Assembly: GCF_036010665.1 (NCBI RefSeq)
Contig: NZ_CP108581.1
Span: 193,501 to 257,500 of the forward strand
Reading direction: 5' to 3'
DNA: 64,000 bases
Origin: Microbispora sp. NBC_01189
GTDB taxonomy: Bacteria > Actinomycetota > Actinomycetes > Streptosporangiales > Streptosporangiaceae
The notes under the pieces were generated by a model. It was not told the DNA's origin. It did not search any database and was given only the letters and a program-made list of their open reading frames with translations. Below are positions 33,315 through 42,030 of the stretch, piece after piece (position 1 is the stretch's first letter; each line of letters starts with the position of its first letter). The position numbers and the translations under genes were made by a program.

Positions 33315-34541
33315 ATGAAGGTCCTGGCGATCGTGCTTGCGGGTGGTGAGGGGAAGCGGCTGATGCCGCTTACCGCGGACAGGGCCAAGCCCGCGGTACC
33401 CTTCGCCGGGATGTACCGCCTCGTCGACTTCGTGCTGTCGAATCTGGCGAACGCCAACTATCTGCAGATCGTGGTGCTCACCCAGTACAAGAACCACAGT
33501 CTCGACCGGCACGTCTCCCGCACCTGGCGGCTCTCGTCGATGCTCGGCAACTACGTCACGCCGGTCCCCGCGCAGCAGCGGCTCGGGCCGCACTGGTTCT
33601 CCGGGTCGGCCGACGCGCTGTTCCAGAACCTCAACCTGATCTACGACGAGCTGCCGGACCATGTGATCGTCTTCGGCGCGGACCACATCTACCGGATGGA
33701 CCCGCGCCAGATGGTCGAGCAGCACATCGACTCGGGCGCGGACGTGACCGTGGCCGCGATCCGCCAGCCTCTCGAACTGGCCGACCAGTTCGGGGTCATC
33801 GAGGCCGACCCCTCGGGCCGCCGGATCGTGGCGTTCCGCGAGAAGCCGAAGGACGCGGTGGGCCTGCCCGACGCGCCCGACCAGATCTTCGCCTCGATGG
33901 GCAACTACGTCTTCAGAACCCAGTCGCTGATCGAGGCGCTGCGCGAGGACGCGCTCGACGCCGGCAGCAAGCACGACCTCGGCGGCAACATCATCCCGAT
34001 GTTCGTCAAGAGCGGCGGCGCCGAAGTGTACGACTTCGCGCACAACGTGGTGCCCGGGTCCACCGAGCGCGACCGCGGCTACTGGCGTGACGTCGGGACG
34101 CTCGACGCCTACTACGAGGCCAGCATGGACCTCGTCTCGGTCCAGCCGGTCTTCAACCTCTACAACGACCGGTGGCCGATCTACTCGGGCCACGACCCGC
34201 TGCCGCCGGCGAAGTTCGTGCACAACGAGGGCGACCGGGTGGGGCACGCGCTGGACTCGCTGGTGTCCCCCGGGGTCATCGTCTCGGGCGGCACGGCGCT
34301 GCGCTCGATCCTCTCGCCCGGCGTGGTCCTGCACTCCCACTCGCACGTCGAGGACTCGGTGCTGATGGGCTGCGTCAAGGTCGGCAGGGGCGCGATCGTC
34401 CGCAAGGCCATCATCGACAAGAACGTCGTCATCCCCGACGGCGCGCGCATCGGGTTCGACCCCGAGTACGACCGCCAGCGCTTCGCGGTGACCGGCGAGG
34501 GCGTGGTGGTGATCGGCAAGAACGAGATCGTCGACCGCTGA
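33315..34541 (+). CDS. glgC: Glucose-1-phosphate adenylyltransferase
   Basis: A 408-residue enzyme making ADP-glucose from ATP and glucose-1-phosphate, the first committed step of glycogen synthesis. The N-terminal [18 protein letters not shown] binds ATP, DKAKPAVPF appears as DRAKPAVPF near 24, and [12 protein letters not shown] near 95 and [12 protein letters not shown] near 119 follow. The C-terminal left-handed beta-helix starts near 290 ([23 protein letters not shown]). The length is standard. It is divergent from glgM, which uses its product. Allosteric control is expected from the family but cannot be read here. Confidence 0.95.
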   Translation: MKVLAIVLAGGEGKRLMPLTADRAKPAVPFAGMYRLVDFVLSNLANANYLQIVVLTQYKNHSLDRHVSRTWRLSSMLGNYVTPVPAQQRLGPHWFSGSADALFQNLNLIYDELPDHVIVFGADHIYRMDPRQMVEQHIDSGADVTVAAIRQPLELADQFGVIEADPSGRRIVAFREKPKDAVGLPDAPDQIFASMGNYVFRTQSLIEALREDALDAGSKHDLGGNIIPMFVKSGGAEVYDFAHNVVPGSTERDRGYWRDVGTLDAYYEASMDLVSVQPVFNLYNDRWPIYSGHDPLPPAKFVHNEGDRVGHALDSLVSPGVIVSGGTALRSILSPGVVLHSHSHVEDSVLMGCVKVGRGAIVRKAIIDKNVVIPDGARIGFDPEYDRQRFAVTGEGVVVIGKNEIVDR

Positions 34542-34580
34542 CCGCGCCCGGTCACGCGCCCGGCTGCCCGGTCCGGCTGC

Positions 34581-34608
34581 CCGGCCCCGCCCGGCCGGGC
34601 GGGGCCGG
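34581..34608. terminator. Perfect 28-bp palindrome between convergent glgC and the Rv1733c-like gene
   Basis: CCGGCCCCGCCCGG is followed at once by its exact complement, so there is no loop beyond the turn itself. It ends at the stop codon of the convergent gene and can end transcription in both directions. Confidence 0.75.
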
Positions 34609-35199
34609 TCAGCGGCCGTTGATGCGCCACATGGGCTCGACGACGGTCCACTGGGCCTCCCACACCCGGCGGGCCCGCCTCTGGTTGACCACGCGGGTGC
34701 AGGTCACCAGCAACGCGAGGAACGCCGCGGCGGCCAGCGGCACCCCCGTGCCGACGGTCATCGCGGCGACCACCGTGGTCTCCCTGTCCTGCGGCCGGGG
34801 GGTGATCACCCCCTTGGCGTCGGTCCAGATGCGCACGGGCTCGCCCGCCCGGCCGCTCGGCGAGACCTCGATCACTCCGGACCTGGGCGTGCCGTCGGGC
34901 GCCCGCCACACCGCCTGGGCGTGGCCCACCGCCGCTCCGGCCACCGACAGCCGGGGCGTCGCCACGTCACCGCTCAGCGTGGCCACCACCTGATACCGGT
35001 CGTGCGCCTGCCGGGCCTCGGTCTTCAGCCCGACGCCATACTCGCGGACGCCCAGCAGCACGCCGAAGACGACGGCGGCCACGACGCCCAGCACCGCGGC
35101 GAGCCGGACCACCGCTTCGACCCGGTCGCACCGGCGTCGGAGCGGATTCCTGTCGAGGCCCAGCCAACGGGCGAACCTGGCGAATGGATTCTGCGACAT
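34609..35199 (-). CDS. Rv1733c-like membrane protein
   Basis: A 196-residue protein with two membrane helices, near residues 32-54 (RLAAVLGVVAAVVFGVLLGV) and 143-163 (VGTGVPLAAAAFLALLVTC). A roughly 85-residue external beta-rich domain between them contains GEPVRIWTDAKGVITPRP, typical of the Rv1733c family. Several actinomycetes carry many copies. The function is unknown, and in mycobacteria the family is linked to dormancy. The N-terminal QNPFARFARWLGLDRNPLRR is positively charged and cytoplasmic. GAGGTG precedes the ATG. Confidence 0.8.
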   Translation of the reverse strand: MSQNPFARFARWLGLDRNPLRRRCDRVEAVVRLAAVLGVVAAVVFGVLLGVREYGVGLKTEARQAHDRYQVVATLSGDVATPRLSVAGAAVGHAQAVWRAPDGTPRSGVIEVSPSGRAGEPVRIWTDAKGVITPRPQDRETTVVAAMTVGTGVPLAAAAFLALLVTCTRVVNQRRARRVWEAQWTVVEPMWRINGR

Positions 35200-35243
35200 C
35201 TCACACCTCACAGGGTCATTACCACTGCGAGTCCCGTTTATGC

Positions 35244-36008
35244 CTATTTTGCATCCCAAGAGAATCCAGGGGAACGCCCCTCCCGATATGCCCGGAGACC
35301 TTCGGCCAATTCGCCGCTCTCGCGAGCCTCCCGCTGCCAGGCGAGCACCTCCGCCTCGTCCGCCCGGCCGTCGACGACCCGCTTGGCCGCCGTCAGCGTC
35401 AACCGGGACCGGGCCGCAATGGTGGCCGCCAGGCCGTACACGCGCTCGCGCAGCCCGCCGGGCGGGCAGACCTCGTCCACGAGGCCCGTACGCAGCGCCT
35501 GGTCCGCGCCGATGAGCTCGGCGGAGAAGAGCAGCAGCTTCGCGGTGGACGGTCCGGCGATCTCCGCCAGCCGCCGGGTGGAGCTGAACGGATAGACGAC
35601 CCCGAGCCGGGCGGGGGTGACGCCGAAGCGGGCCCCGGCCGAGGCGATGCGCAGATCGCAGGCGAGCGCGAGCTGGCATCCGCCGCCGACGCAGTAGCCC
35701 TCGATCATCGCGATCGCGGGTTTCGGAAAGGCGCCTAGTGCGCCTTCCGCGAGGATGGTCAGACCTGTGTCATCTCCTTTATCTCCGAGCTCATTTATTT
35801 CCGAGATATCGGCACCGGAGCAGAAAGTTTTACCCGCGCCGGTAAGGATGAGGACCCGCACTTTCGGATCGGCCGCCAGGTCCGCCAGGATGGCCGGAAG
35901 CGCCCGCCACATCGCGGCGCTCAGGGCGTTGCGCTTCTCCGGCCGGTTGATCGTCAGGGTGGCCACGTGCGCGTCGAGACCCAGTTCGTACCCGTCGGTA
36001 CCGTCCAC
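35244..36008 (-). CDS. Enoyl-CoA hydratase/isomerase family protein
   Basis: A 254-residue crotonase-fold enzyme. VATLTINRPEKRNALSAAMW near 16-35 forms the CoA site, and GKTFCSGADISEI near 66 gives one half of the oxyanion hole. IEGYCVGGGCQLALACDLRIA near 103 gives the other, and FGVTPARLGVVY near 126 completes the core. One catalytic Glu position (Glu144 in rat ECH) is not obvious, so isomerase or hydrolase activity is possible. The GTG at 36008 is directly preceded by GAGGA, which is too close to act well. An ATG at 36068 is the alternative. Confidence 0.85.
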   Translation of the reverse strand: MDGTDGYELGLDAHVATLTINRPEKRNALSAAMWRALPAILADLAADPKVRVLILTGAGKTFCSGADISEINELGDKGDDTGLTILAEGALGAFPKPAIAMIEGYCVGGGCQLALACDLRIASAGARFGVTPARLGVVYPFSSTRRLAEIAGPSTAKLLLFSAELIGADQALRTGLVDEVCPPGGLRERVYGLAATIAARSRLTLTAAKRVVDGRADEAEVLAWQREARESGELAEGLRAYREGRSPGFSWDAK

Positions 36009-36118
36009 TCCTCGATTGTGCGGGCCGCCCCCTTCCGCCCGCCATCGGGGCCCGGCCCCTGATGGCATAATCACCGCGCGACGGGACGACCCCGTACGCG
36101 CGATCTCAGGGAGTGTGG

Positions 36119-37294
36119 GTGTTCGGGATCCTGCGGCCGTGTGCCCGGCACTCCTGCCCGTCGGTCCACGAGGCGTGGCGCGCGCACCTGTGCGGGCTGT
36201 GCCTGACGCTGCGGGACCACCATGGGCAGCTCGCCCGGACGGCCACCAACTACGACGGTCTCGTCCTGTCCGTCCTGACCGAGGCGCAGGCAGGCGTGCG
36301 CCCCGGGGCGAGCCGGCGGACCGCCGGGCCCTGCGCCCTGCGCGGCTTCCGGCCGGCGGAGGTGGTGCCCTCGGCCGACCGGGGCGCCCGCCTGGCCGCG
36401 GTGGTCTCCCTGGCCCTCGCCGCGGAGAAGATCCGCGACCACGCGGCCGACGGGGACGGGATCGCCGGTCGGCGCGTGCGCGGCGCCCCGCTGCGCGCGG
36501 CCGCCGCATCGTGGACCTCGGCCGCGCGCCGCGGCGGGGAGGCGATCGGCTTCGACACCGCCGTCCTGACCGAGGTCTCCGGCCGCCAGGCGCTGCTGGA
36601 GGCGTCCGCCGGCCGTACGCTGCTCGGCCTCACCGAGCCCACCGAGACCGCCGCCGCGGCGGCCTTCGCGCACACGGCCGTCCTCGCGGGGCGGCCGGGC
36701 AACGCCGAGAGCCTGCGCGAGGCCGGTCGTCTCTTCGGCCGCCTCGCGCACGTGCTCGACGCGGTGGAGGACCTCGCCGAGGACCGGGCCCGCGGGGCGT
36801 TCAACCCGCTCGACGCGACCGGCACCTCCCCGGCCGAGGCGCGGCGGGTGTGCGAGGAGGCGCTGCACGGGCTGCGCCTCGCCGTGGCCGACCTCGACCT
36901 GGAGGAGCGCCACCTCGTCGAGGCGCTGCTGTGCGGCGAGACCCGCCGCGCCGTCGCCCGCGCCTTCGGAACTCCCCCGTCGGCCACCCGCCCGCACCAC
37001 CTCGCGGGGCCCGCCGGGGAGCACGGCGAGCCGCCGTGCGTCGCCTTCACGGCGGTGGCCGGGGTGGCGACCTTCGTCACGTGCGGGCTCTACCGGCCGC
37101 CGTGGAGCCCCTACCGGCAGGCGCCGTGGACCGACCGCTGCTTCTGCGACGGCTGCGACTGCCCCGACTGCTCGGGATGCTGCGACTGCTGCTCGGGCGA
37201 CTGCTGCGGCGGGGACGGGTGCTGTAGCGGGGACGGGTGCTGCTGCGGTGACGGCTGCGCCTGCGACGGATGCTGCTGCGACTGCGGCTCCTGA
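36119..37294 (+). CDS. DUF5685 family protein with a metallothionein-like Cys-rich tail
   Basis: A 391-residue protein. The N-terminus VFGILRPCARHSCP continues to AHLCGLCLTLRDHHGQLART, which gives CxxxxxC and CxxC pairs likely to bind metal. A helical middle domain (residues 90-310) resembles the DUF5685 family, loosely similar to helical prenyl-synthase-like folds. The last 53 residues contain 22 Cys in CC, CxC and CxxC spacing with Gly and Asp between, like a metallothionein. GTG 36119 is chosen because GGGAG (36109-36113) is five bases upstream. Function unknown; metal or cluster binding is an inference from the cysteines. Confidence 0.75.
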   Translation: MFGILRPCARHSCPSVHEAWRAHLCGLCLTLRDHHGQLARTATNYDGLVLSVLTEAQAGVRPGASRRTAGPCALRGFRPAEVVPSADRGARLAAVVSLALAAEKIRDHAADGDGIAGRRVRGAPLRAAAASWTSAARRGGEAIGFDTAVLTEVSGRQALLEASAGRTLLGLTEPTETAAAAAFAHTAVLAGRPGNAESLREAGRLFGRLAHVLDAVEDLAEDRARGAFNPLDATGTSPAEARRVCEEALHGLRLAVADLDLEERHLVEALLCGETRRAVARAFGTPPSATRPHHLAGPAGEHGEPPCVAFTAVAGVATFVTCGLYRPPWSPYRQAPWTDRCFCDGCDCPDCSGCCDCCSGDCCGGDGCCSGDGCCCGDGCACDGCCCDCGS

Positions 37295-37300
37295 CGCCGC

Positions 37301-38356
37301 TCAGGGAGCCGGGGCGTCGACGCGCAGCCGCGGCAGGCTGTCGGGGTGCTTCTCGCGGATGAACGTCACGAGGTGCTCGCGGATGTCGCACCGCAGGTCC
37401 CAGGCGCTGGCCGAGTCGGCCGCGCTCATCAGCGCGCGCAGCTCGACCAGCCCGTTCGCGGTGACGTCGGTGACCTGGAGCGTCCAGTCCTTCTGGTCCC
37501 ACAGCGGGTTGTCGCGCAGCGCCCGGTACAGCTCGGCCCGCACCTCCTCCACCGGCACCGACCAGTCCACCCGGAGGTACACGCTGCCGAGGATGCGGCT
37601 CTCGTGCCGGGTCCAGTTCTGGAAGGGATTGCTGGTGAAGTGGGACACCGGCAGGATCAGCCTCCGCTCGTCCCACAGGCGCAGCGCCACGTAGGTGAGG
37701 GTCAGCTCCTCGATGCGGCCCCACTCGTCCTCCACCACGACCACGTCGTCGAGCCGCAGTGCGTCGCTGAAGGCGAGTTGCAGCCCGGCCAGCATGTTGC
37801 CGAGCGTGGACTGGGCCGCGATGCCGCCCACCACGCCGGCGATCCCGGCGGAGGCCAGCAGCCCCGCGCCCAGCGCCCGCACCTGCGGGAAGGTGAACAG
37901 CATCGCGCCCAGCGCGATCACCACGACGACCGCCGCCGACACCCGGCGCACCAGCGCGATCTGGGTGCGGATGCGCCGGGCGCGGCGGTTGCGCTCGCCC
38001 TCGATCCGGGTGAGCCGGTCGAGCACCACGTCCGTCACCGCGTACGCCGCCTGGATCAGCAGCCACGTCACACAGGCGATCAGCAGCAGCGACAGCACCC
38101 GCTGGAAGCCGTGGGAGCCCGATCCCGGCAGGTCCGGGTCGTAGGCCGCCTTGACGGTGCCCACCACGGCCGAGGCGAAGCCCGGCCAGGTGCAGCGGCG
38201 CGCGAACGGCCCGGCGAGCGCCCACCGGTCGCCGATCAGGCGCGACCTGAGCACCCGCCGGACCAGTTCCACCGCCACGATCGCCGCCGCCACCGCGATC
38301 GCCAATGTCGCCCAGTTCCACGCTGCCGCTGTGACGGCGCCCCCGTTCGTCGTCAT
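37301..38356 (-). CDS. MscS-family mechanosensitive ion channel
   Basis: A 351-residue membrane protein. Three or four helices precede the pore helix region (GLLASAGIAGVVGGIAAQSTL near 178). The beta domain follows with FSDALRLDDVVVVEDEWGRI near 210 and YVALRLWDERRLILPVSHFTSNPFQNW near 228, all hallmarks of MscS. It opens under membrane tension to release solutes. ATG 38356 has GGGAA four bases upstream. A 7-bp inverted repeat (38358-38364 with 38379-38385) lies over that ribosome site and may limit its translation or end nrdB transcription. Confidence 0.9.
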   Translation of the reverse strand: MTTNGGAVTAAAWNWATLAIAVAAAIVAVELVRRVLRSRLIGDRWALAGPFARRCTWPGFASAVVGTVKAAYDPDLPGSGSHGFQRVLSLLLIACVTWLLIQAAYAVTDVVLDRLTRIEGERNRRARRIRTQIALVRRVSAAVVVVIALGAMLFTFPQVRALGAGLLASAGIAGVVGGIAAQSTLGNMLAGLQLAFSDALRLDDVVVVEDEWGRIEELTLTYVALRLWDERRLILPVSHFTSNPFQNWTRHESRILGSVYLRVDWSVPVEEVRAELYRALRDNPLWDQKDWTLQVTDVTANGLVELRALMSAADSASAWDLRCDIREHLVTFIREKHPDSLPRLRVDAPAP

Positions 38357-38398
38357 GGGGTTCCCTTTGCCCGGTAGTGGAACCCTCTTAAACAAGGA

Positions 38399-39403
38399 TC
38401 AGAAGGCTTCGTCGAAGGCGACCTCTCCCTCGACCGCCACCTGGTAGGCCGAGACCCGGCGTTCGAAGAAGTTCGCCAGCTCCTGCACGTCCTGGAACTC
38501 CATGAACGGGAAGGGGTTGGCCGTGCCGTACCGCGCGGGCAGGCCGAGCCGGGCGAGCCGGCGGTCGGCGACGTACTCCAGGTAGCGCCGCATGTTCTCC
38601 GCGGTCATCCCGCCGGCGCCGTCGCCGCACAGGTCGCGGGCGAAGGCCAGCTCGGCGGCGACGGCCTCCTCCATCATCCGCACGACCTGGCCGGCCAATT
38701 CGTCGTCGAACAGGTCCGGCTCCTCCCGGCGTACGGTGTCCACCACCTCGAAGGCGAACTCCATGTGCATGGACTCGTCGCGGAACACCCAGTTGGTGCC
38801 GGTGGCGAGGCCGCCCAGCAGCCCCCGGGACCGGAACCAGTAGACGTAGGCGAAGGCGCCGTAGAAGAACAGCCCCTCGATGCAGGCGGCGAAGCAGACG
38901 AGGTTGAGCAGGAAGGCCCGCCGGTCCGCCCGCGTCTCCAGCCGCGACAGCTCGCTGATCGAGTCGATCCAGCGGAAGCAGAACTCGGCCTTGTCGCGGA
39001 TCGAGGGGATGTGCTCCACGGCGGCGAACGCCTTCACCCGCTCGTCGTGGTCGGGCAGGTAGGTGTCCAGCAAGGTCAGGTAGAACTGGACGTGCACGGC
39101 CTCCTCGAACAGCTGGCGGCTCAGATAGAGGCGCGCCTCGGGCGCGTTGACGTGCTGGTAGAGGTTCAGCACGAGGTTGTTGGCCACGATGGAGTCGCCG
39201 GTCGCGAAGAACGCCACCAGGCGGTTGATCAGGTGCCGCTCCCCCGGCTCCAGCGTCGCCAGGTCGGCGAGGTCGGAGGCGAGGTCGACCTCCTCGACCG
39301 TCCAGGTGTTCCGGATCGCCGCGCGGTACCTCTCGTAGAACCCGGGGTAGCGCATCGGGCGGAGGGTCAGGTCCATGCCCGGGTCGAGCAGCATCGTTCT
39401 CAT
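38399..39403 (-). CDS. nrdB: Ribonucleoside-diphosphate reductase small subunit (class I)
   Basis: A 334-residue di-iron protein that generates the tyrosyl radical for ribonucleotide reduction. Iron ligands and radical Tyr are visible: FFATGDSIVANN (Asp), FEEAVHVQFY (Glu, His and the radical Tyr four residues on), AACIEGLFFYG (Glu) and DESMHMEFAFEVV (Glu, His). The C-terminus VAFDEAF should dock on the large subunit. ATG 39403 is preferred over the GTG at 39409. It overlaps the nrdA stop as ATGA and has GAGG seven bases upstream. It is thus coupled to nrdA and shares its B12 riboswitch. Confidence 0.93.
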   Translation of the reverse strand: MRTMLLDPGMDLTLRPMRYPGFYERYRAAIRNTWTVEEVDLASDLADLATLEPGERHLINRLVAFFATGDSIVANNLVLNLYQHVNAPEARLYLSRQLFEEAVHVQFYLTLLDTYLPDHDERVKAFAAVEHIPSIRDKAEFCFRWIDSISELSRLETRADRRAFLLNLVCFAACIEGLFFYGAFAYVYWFRSRGLLGGLATGTNWVFRDESMHMEFAFEVVDTVRREEPDLFDDELAGQVVRMMEEAVAAELAFARDLCGDGAGGMTAENMRRYLEYVADRRLARLGLPARYGTANPFPFMEFQDVQELANFFERRVSAYQVAVEGEVAFDEAF

Positions 39404-41643
39404 TGGCACGCCTCGCAGATCTCGGGGTTCTCAAGGGAGCAGGCGACCGCGGTGTCGGGGGTGACCGCCGTGTCGGGAGTGACGGCCGGCACGGTCGTCT
39501 GGGCGATCCTGGTCGCCGGGCGGGAGCGCAGGTAGTAGGTGGTCTTCAGGCCCGACCGCCAGGCGTAGGCGTACATCGACGAGAGCTTGCCGATGGTGGG
39601 CGCGGCCATGAAGAGGTTGAGCGACTGCGACTGGTCGACGTACGGCTGCCGCGCGGCGGCGAGGTCGACGAGCGCCTTCTGCGGCAGCTCCCAGGCGGTG
39701 CGGTAGAGCGTCTTGAGCTCGCCGGGGATCGTGGGGATGTCCTGGATCGAGCCGTCGTGGAGCTTGATCGCGTCGCGGGTCGCCCGCGTCCACAGCCCGA
39801 GGGCCTGAAGATCGCGGACGAGATACCGGTTGACCTGGAGGAACTCCCCCGACAGCGTCTCGCGCTTGAAGACGTTGGACACCTGCGGCTCGACGCACTC
39901 GTAGCAGCCCGCGATCGAGGCGATCGTGGCCGTCGGCGCGATCGCGACCAGCAGGGAGTTGCGCAGCCCGGTCTCCGCGATCCTCGCGCGCAGCGCCGCC
40001 CACTCCTCCGGGTGCGCCGGGGCGCACGGGTAGTGGTCGGGGTGCAGGACGCCGCCCGCCGCCCGCGTCTCCTCGTACGCCGGGTGGCGCCCGCGTTCGG
40101 CCGCCAGGTCGGCCGAGGTGCCGTACGCCGCGAGCGCGATCTCCTCGGCGATCCGGGTGGAGAGGGCCAGCGCCTCCGGCGAGTCGAACGGCAGGCGCAG
40201 CGCGAAGAAGACGTCGGCGAGGCCCATGACGCCGAGGCCCACCGGCCGCCACCGCTGGTTGGCCGCCTCCGCCTCGGGCGTCGGGTAGAAGCCGAGGTCG
40301 ATCGTGCGGTCGAGGAACCGTACGGCGGTGCGGACCGTGGCGCGCAGCCGGCCGAAGTCGACGGCGTCCCCCTCGGGGGTGAGGTGGGCGGCGAGGTTGA
40401 CCGAGCCGAGGTTGCACACGGCGGTCTCGCCGTCGCTGGTGACCTCCAGGATCTCGGTGCACAGGTTGGACAGGTGGATGACGTTGCGCGGCAGCGCGGT
40501 CTGGTTGGAGGCGCGGTTGGCGGCGTCCTTGAAGGTCATCCAGCCGTTGCCGGTCTGGGCGAGGGTGCGCATCATGCGGGCGTAGAGGGTGCGCGCGGGC
40601 ACCTGCCGGACGTACCGCCCGGCCGCCTCCAGCTCCCGGTAGCGGGCGTCGAACGCCTCGCCCCACAGGTCGGTCAGCTCGGGAGTGTCCTTGGGGTCGA
40701 ACAGCGACCACACGCCGTCCGCCTCGACCCGGCGCATGAACTCGTCGGGCACCCAGTTGGCCAGGTTCAGGTTGTGGGTGCGGCGCGACTCCTCGCCCGT
40801 GTTGTCGCGGAGCTCCAGGAACTCCTCGATGTCGGCGTGCCAGGTCTCCAGGTAGACGCAGGCGGCTCCCTTCCGCCTGCCGCCCTGGTTGACCGCCGCC
40901 ACCGACGCGTCGAGCGTGCGCAGCCAGGGCACGATGCCGTTGGACAGGCCGTTGGTGCCCCGGATCAGCGACCCGCGCGAGCGCACCCGGGTCCAGGCGA
41001 CGCCGATCCCGCCGGAGTACTTCGACAGCCGGGCCACCTGGCCGTACCGCTCGTAGATGCTCTCCAGCTCGTCGCGCGGCGAGTCGAGCAGGAAGCACGA
41101 CGACAGCTGCGGGCGGAGCGCCCCGGAGTTGAACAGCGTCGGCGAGCTGGGCAAGTAGGCGAGCGCGGACATCAGCCGGTACAGCTCGGCCGCCTCGCCG
41201 ACGCTCGCCGACAGGCCGCAGGCCACCCGCAGCAGGAAGTGCTGCGGGCGTTCGAGCACCCGCCGCGTGACCGGGTGCCGCAGCAGGTAGCGGTCGTAGA
41301 CCGTGCGCAGCCCGAAGTACTCGAACCGGTCGTCGGCCGCCGGGTCGATGAGCGCGTCCAGCGCCGCGGCCTCGTCGGCCACGAACGCGGCGACGGCGTC
41401 GCCCAGCAGTCCGGCGGCGTGGGCCGCCGTGACCGACTCGGAGAAGGCGCGCACCCCCTGGCCCGCCGTCTCCTCCTCGATGACCCGCGCGAGCAGCCGC
41501 GCCGCCCGCCGGGAGTTCTCCGGGTCGGCGACGACCCCCGCCGCCGCCTCCTCGATGGCCCGCCAGACATCCGCGGCCGTCTCCGCGCCGCGCGCCCCGG
41601 CGCCGGGGCGCACGGGCGCGGAGACCGGGTCGGTGATCGTCAT
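39400..41643 (-). CDS. nrdA: Ribonucleoside-diphosphate reductase large subunit (class I)
   Basis: A 747-residue enzyme that reduces ribonucleotides to deoxyribonucleotides. Active-site Cys and Glu are in SGALRPQLSSCFLLD near 170, SNLCTEILEVT near 395 and AVCNLGSVNLA near 410. The radical-transfer Tyr pair is in GLKTTYYLRSRP near 707, and the C-terminal shuttle is CEACQ. The N-terminal 100 residues do not show a convincing ATP-cone, so allosteric activity control may be weak. The ribosome site GAGAGGG is covered by a hairpin, and a cobalamin riboswitch lies upstream, so B12 should repress it. Confidence 0.95.
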   Translation of the reverse strand: MTITDPVSAPVRPGAGARGAETAADVWRAIEEAAAGVVADPENSRRAARLLARVIEEETAGQGVRAFSESVTAAHAAGLLGDAVAAFVADEAAALDALIDPAADDRFEYFGLRTVYDRYLLRHPVTRRVLERPQHFLLRVACGLSASVGEAAELYRLMSALAYLPSSPTLFNSGALRPQLSSCFLLDSPRDELESIYERYGQVARLSKYSGGIGVAWTRVRSRGSLIRGTNGLSNGIVPWLRTLDASVAAVNQGGRRKGAACVYLETWHADIEEFLELRDNTGEESRRTHNLNLANWVPDEFMRRVEADGVWSLFDPKDTPELTDLWGEAFDARYRELEAAGRYVRQVPARTLYARMMRTLAQTGNGWMTFKDAANRASNQTALPRNVIHLSNLCTEILEVTSDGETAVCNLGSVNLAAHLTPEGDAVDFGRLRATVRTAVRFLDRTIDLGFYPTPEAEAANQRWRPVGLGVMGLADVFFALRLPFDSPEALALSTRIAEEIALAAYGTSADLAAERGRHPAYEETRAAGGVLHPDHYPCAPAHPEEWAALRARIAETGLRNSLLVAIAPTATIASIAGCYECVEPQVSNVFKRETLSGEFLQVNRYLVRDLQALGLWTRATRDAIKLHDGSIQDIPTIPGELKTLYRTAWELPQKALVDLAAARQPYVDQSQSLNLFMAAPTIGKLSSMYAYAWRSGLKTTYYLRSRPATRIAQTTVPAVTPDTAVTPDTAVACSLENPEICEACQ

Positions 41644-41648
41644 CGGTC

Positions 41649-41694
41649 GCCCTCTCCTCCTCGTCTCCTGACCCGGCCGGCCGGAGGGGAGGGC
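41649..41694 (-). promoter_or_regulatory. Ribosome-site sequestering hairpin of nrdA (riboswitch expression platform)
   Basis: On the transcript, GCCCUCCCCUCC (from 41694-41683) can pair with GGAGGAGAGGGC (41660-41649) at 11 of 12 positions. The second arm holds the nrdA ribosome site, which ends six bases before the AUG. The loop is a GC-rich CCGGCCGG stretch. This is the expected off state for a translational riboswitch. Confidence 0.65.
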
Positions 41695-41788
41695 ACACCG
41701 CGGCGCACGCTCGTGACGGCACGGCGTACGGGCGGCGGGCCCTCCCTCGGGGCACGGCGCGGGCGCGCACGGTGGATCCGCGCGCGGT

Positions 41789-41975
41789 CGCGGGCAGGTC
41801 TTCGGGCTCGCGGGCGACCGGCGGGCACACGCCCGCCGGACCTACTGGCCGTCGCTTCCCGGCGCGCTCGCGCACCAGTGCTCCAATGACGGCGGTCGTT
41901 CCCGCTCACCGCTGCGGGGCAGCCCCGGATTCACACCGGGTTCCCTCTTGCCTCACCGAGGTGAACCAGCGACGC
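41789..41975 (-). promoter_or_regulatory. Adenosylcobalamin riboswitch upstream of nrdAB
   Basis: Read on the minus strand, the B12 box elements appear in order. GAGGGAACCCGGUGUGAAUC (41949-41930) is followed directly by CGGGGCUGCCCCGCAGCGGU. Then come the variable paired arms (GCACUGGUGCGCGAGCGCGCC and following), and the closing CGAAGACCUGCC at 41805-41794. This is the standard cobalamin aptamer. It lies 146 bases from the nrdA start. In Streptomyces, B12 represses nrdAB the same way while the B12-dependent NrdJ works. Confidence 0.93.
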
Positions 41976-42030
41976 GATGGATCCTACATCTAGTGGGCGA
42001 TCACGCAAGCAGCCCTACAAGTTGTGTTAC

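Noticed and set aside
39403-41889. A very long open frame antisense to nrdA
   Set aside because: High-GC genes leave open frames on the opposite strand. This one has no ribosome site, has shadow-type composition, and covers a fully conserved nrdA.
41640-42000. A small gene in the nrdA leader
   Set aside because: The open frames there follow a conserved cobalamin aptamer and its hairpin, which explain the sequence better.
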